Origin: JAGQUL01 sp039811765
Lineage (GTDB): Bacteria > Actinomycetota > Thermoleophilia > Gaiellales > SKUG01
NCBI GenBank assembly: GCA_039811765.1
Contig: JBDHZF010000115.1
Location: forward strand, 1-7,806
Reading direction: 5' to 3'
Length of the DNA: 7,806 bases
A program made the position numbers and the translations under genes. Of this stretch, positions 6,334-7,806 are shown piece after piece. Within the stretch, counting starts at the first letter, position 1, and each line of letters opens with the position of its first letter. The notes beneath the pieces are model-generated. The model ran no database searches and had not been told where the DNA came from. It was given only the letters and a program-made list of their open reading frames with translations.

Positions 6334-7005
6334 TCAGCCGCAGACGACGTAGATGCCGAGCGGTCCGGTGAGGATCACCTGGGCGACGCGGCCGTCAGGC
6401 AGGAACAGTTGGGTCTCGTCGCGCGTGGCGATGCACTCGCGTTGCGTGGCGGCGTCGCCAGTGACATCGCCGCTGTCGATCGGCGGGGCAGGCGGCGTTG
6501 CCATGGCGGGCGCGCCCGCGGACGAATCAGCCTCGACGGCAGGGGTTCGTTCGCTGGTTGCGGGAGCGTCGGTCGACGTCTCGGATTGGGACTTGGGCGA
6601 GGACGAATACGAAGAGGAATCGCCGCCGCCGCGTCCCGCGTAGATGCTGGCGCCGGCGAGCAGCGCGAGCGCGGCGAACGCGAGGATCGGCACGAATCGG
6701 CGCGCGCGTCGCGGGGTGGGTGTGCGAACGAGCGCGGGCGGCGCGGTGGCCACGTTGGATACGACCGCGCGCTCGCGCCATGCCGCATCGACGGCGGCGT
6801 CGAGCGCCGCGGCCGCGGCGGTCGGCATCGGTTCGACGAGCAGCGACGTCGCGTCCGCGCCGATCAACGCGGCGTCCATGAACGCGGCGCACCCCGCGCA
6901 GCGCGCCACGTGCGCGCGAATCTCGTCCGCGCGAGCAGAGTCGAGCGATCCGGCGGTGAAGTCGAAGAGCAGCTCGTCGTCGGGGTGTCCGGTCAGTTCA
7001 GCCAT
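6334..7005 (-). CDS. Zinc-finger anti-sigma factor, single transmembrane helix
   Basis: This 223-residue protein probably holds the cognate ECF sigma factor inactive at the membrane. The cytoplasmic N-terminus begins with HPDDELLFDFTAGSLD (7-22) and carries the ZAS/zf-HC2 motif H32-x3-C36-x2-C39. An Ala-rich linker leads to one helix (about 104-123, FVPILAFAALALLAGASIYA) flanked by arginines on the inner side. Outside lies a low-complexity Ser/Thr/Pro/Ala stretch (about 125-185), then a short ordered-looking end, RECIATRDETQLFLPDGRVAQV onwards to VVCG, with cysteines at 191 and 222 that could pair. I do not recognise that last segment. ATG at 7005 has GAGGTG four bases upstream and overlaps the sigma stop by 8 bp, so the two are translationally coupled. 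The gene converges on the permease gene with a 4-bp gap. The role follows from the motif, the helix and the gene order. The signal it senses is unknown. Confidence 0.88.
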   Translation of the reverse strand: MAELTGHPDDELLFDFTAGSLDSARADEIRAHVARCAGCAAFMDAALIGADATSLLVEPMPTAAAAALDAAVDAAWRERAVVSNVATAPPALVRTPTPRRARRFVPILAFAALALLAGASIYAGRGGGDSSSYSSSPKSQSETSTDAPATSERTPAVEADSSAGAPAMATPPAPPIDSGDVTGDAATQRECIATRDETQLFLPDGRVAQVILTGPLGIYVVCG

Positions 7006-7570
7006 CCTGCACCTCGTTGGACGACGGGCCGACGCCGCGGGTTCCCAGTTCGCGCGCGAGCTGCGCGCGGGCGCGAAAGACGCGGCTCTTGATCGTGCCG
7101 GAAGCCACGCCGAGCGCGGCGGCAGCTTCCTCCACGGCGAGCCCTGCGACATCGACGAGCAGCACGGCGTCTCGGAACGGCTGGTCGAGTGCGGCGAGTC
7201 CCTCCAGGAGCGCCGTTCGGGCCATGCCGGTGAACTGCGGATCTTCGTCGCGCGCGCGCAGCGCGGCGACCTGCGCGCCGTCCGGATCGGTGGGAACGGG
7301 CACGCGCCGGCGCACGTGGTCGTACGCCTTGCGCAACGTGATGCGGTGCAGCCACGTCGTGAACGCCGCGCTCGCCTGGAAGGTGTCGAGGTGCCGCAGC
7401 ACCGCGATGAACGCCTCTTGGGTGACGTCAGCCGCGTCTTCCGGATGCCGAACCACGCCGAGCGCGACGGCATGCGCGCGGTCGCGGTGGCGGCGCACGA
7501 GCGCCTCGAAGGCCCGCTGGTCGCCGGCCTTGGCGCGGCGTACGAGCTGCTGGTCGTCCTCGGCGTCCAT
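6998..7570 (-). CDS. ECF-type RNA polymerase sigma factor
   Basis: This 190-residue alternative sigma factor has the two-domain layout of group 4 (ECF) sigmas. Region 2 spans about 19-88: AFEALVRRHRDRAHAVAL, DVTQEAFIAVLRHLDTF (48-64) and the -10-reading WLHRITLRKAYDHVRRR (73-89). A linker of about 30 residues precedes region 4 (about 121-175), with LAALDQPFRDAVLLVDVAGLAVEEAAAALGV and the helix-turn-helix GTIKSRVFRARAQLARELG (158-176). There is no extra C-terminal domain. ATG at 7570 is the first codon that gives a sensible N-terminus. There is only a weak GGGTG before it. It is the promoter-proximal gene of a sigma/anti-sigma pair, with the anti-sigma start lying inside its last codons. Divergent from it, 22 bp away, is a glycosyltransferase gene, a possible regulon member. 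Its target promoters cannot be named from this window. Confidence 0.94.
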   Translation of the reverse strand: MDAEDDQQLVRRAKAGDQRAFEALVRRHRDRAHAVALGVVRHPEDAADVTQEAFIAVLRHLDTFQASAAFTTWLHRITLRKAYDHVRRRVPVPTDPDGAQVAALRARDEDPQFTGMARTALLEGLAALDQPFRDAVLLVDVAGLAVEEAAAALGVASGTIKSRVFRARAQLARELGTRGVGPSSNEVQDG

Positions 7571-7592
7571 TGCACCCGCGAAACTACCAGCC
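7571..7592. promoter_or_regulatory. 22-bp divergent junction with candidate -10 box
   Basis: Only 22 bp separate the sigma ATG from the glycosyltransferase GTG. On the minus strand TAGTTT (7581-7586) fits the TANNNT pattern and would start transcription four or so bases before the sigma ATG. I see no clear -35 element 16-18 bp upstream, and the plus-strand promoter must lie inside the sigma gene or be leaderless. Neither start has a good Shine-Dalgarno. Confidence 0.3.
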
Positions 7593-7806
7593 GTGACCGA
7601 CGACTCCTCCCCCAGCTCCGACCCGTCCCCGCCTTCCTCCTCCCCTGCGCCCCCGCTCGTGATCTGGCACGGCTATCTGCTCGGCGCGACCGGATCGAAC
7701 ATCTACACGCACCACCTCGTGGAATCGTGGGTGCGCGCCGGCCGGGATGTGATCCTGGCCTGCCAGGAGCGCGATCCGTCGATGCATCCGTCGATCCAGG
7801 AGGTCG
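7593..7806 (+). CDS. Glycosyltransferase family 4-like protein, N-terminus (partial)
   Basis: The first 71 codons are visible and the window end cuts the rest. After a low-complexity Ser/Pro-rich head (residues 2-21) the GT-B N-terminal Rossmann start is clear: LVIWHGYLLGATGSNIYTHH (22-41), then LVESWVRAGRDVILACQE (42-59). A beta strand, a glycine-rich loop that takes the acceptor or donor, a helix and a second strand are the usual opening of group 1 (GT4) sugar transferases. The family usually starts only a few residues before the first strand, so the Ser/Pro head is unusual. The GTG at 7659 falls inside that strand, so GTG at 7593 is preferred despite having no ribosome site upstream. The sugar and acceptor cannot be inferred. 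The gene is divergent from the ECF sigma gene, which may point to shared regulation of an envelope function. Confidence 0.8.
   Translation, partial: MTDDSSPSSDPSPPSSSPAPPLVIWHGYLLGATGSNIYTHHLVESWVRAGRDVILACQERDPSMHPSIQEV

Noticed and set aside
6334..7575. A single 413-codon minus-strand frame suggesting one sigma/anti-sigma fusion protein.
   Set aside because: Only its last 223 codons (from ATG 7003-7005) look like protein. Upstream of that it is the wrong frame of the sigma gene, whose true frame has all the ECF motifs.
1..7806. CRISPR arrays, tRNA or rRNA genes, insertion sequences, attachment sites.
   Set aside because: No regularly spaced repeats, cloverleaf-like segments, transposase motifs or terminal inverted repeats were seen by reading.

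Overview
The window comes from a high-GC bacterium (roughly two-thirds G+C by eye, strong G/C third-position bias, frequent GTG starts, very long spurious antisense frames). The YbdK-type carboxylate-amine ligase, the peptide-transporter proteins and the ECF sigma/anti-sigma pair resemble actinobacterial proteins, possibly Thermoleophilia-like. This placement is recall-based inference and weak. The solute-binding protein has no lipobox, which is not what one expects of a monoderm.

Layout, left to right. (1) Minus strand, 1-1088: the N-terminal half of a membrane pyrophosphatase (hppA), cut by the window edge. (2) 1089-1245: a 157-bp gap with three perfect palindromes. (3) Minus strand, 1246-2457: a GCS2-family carboxylate-amine ligase with a good -10 box just ahead of its ATG. 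(4) 2458-2630: a divergent intergenic region. (5) Plus strand, 2631-6329: a tight three-gene operon for a peptide/nickel-class ABC importer, made of a solute-binding protein, a DppC/OppC-type permease and a DppB/OppB-type permease. No ATPase genes follow. (6) Convergent after only 4 bp, minus strand, 6334-7570: an ECF sigma factor and its overlapping zinc-finger anti-sigma factor (sigma gene first in transcription order). (7) Plus strand from 7593: the first 71 codons of a group-1/GT4-like glycosyltransferase, divergent from the sigma gene with only 22 bp between start codons.

Functionally, the operon encodes the extracellular receptor and membrane channel of an importer that must use ATPases encoded elsewhere. 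The sigma/anti-sigma pair is a membrane-linked stress-sensing switch whose extracytoplasmic part ends in a small segment carrying two cysteines. The pyrophosphatase and the ligase are housekeeping-type genes. I see no mobile element, CRISPR array, tRNA or rRNA. No clearly new multi-gene system is evident. The points most worth a second look are the anti-sigma C-terminal segment, the 22-bp divergent junction, the palindrome cluster upstream of hppA and the ATPase-less transporter operon with a non-lipoprotein binding protein.
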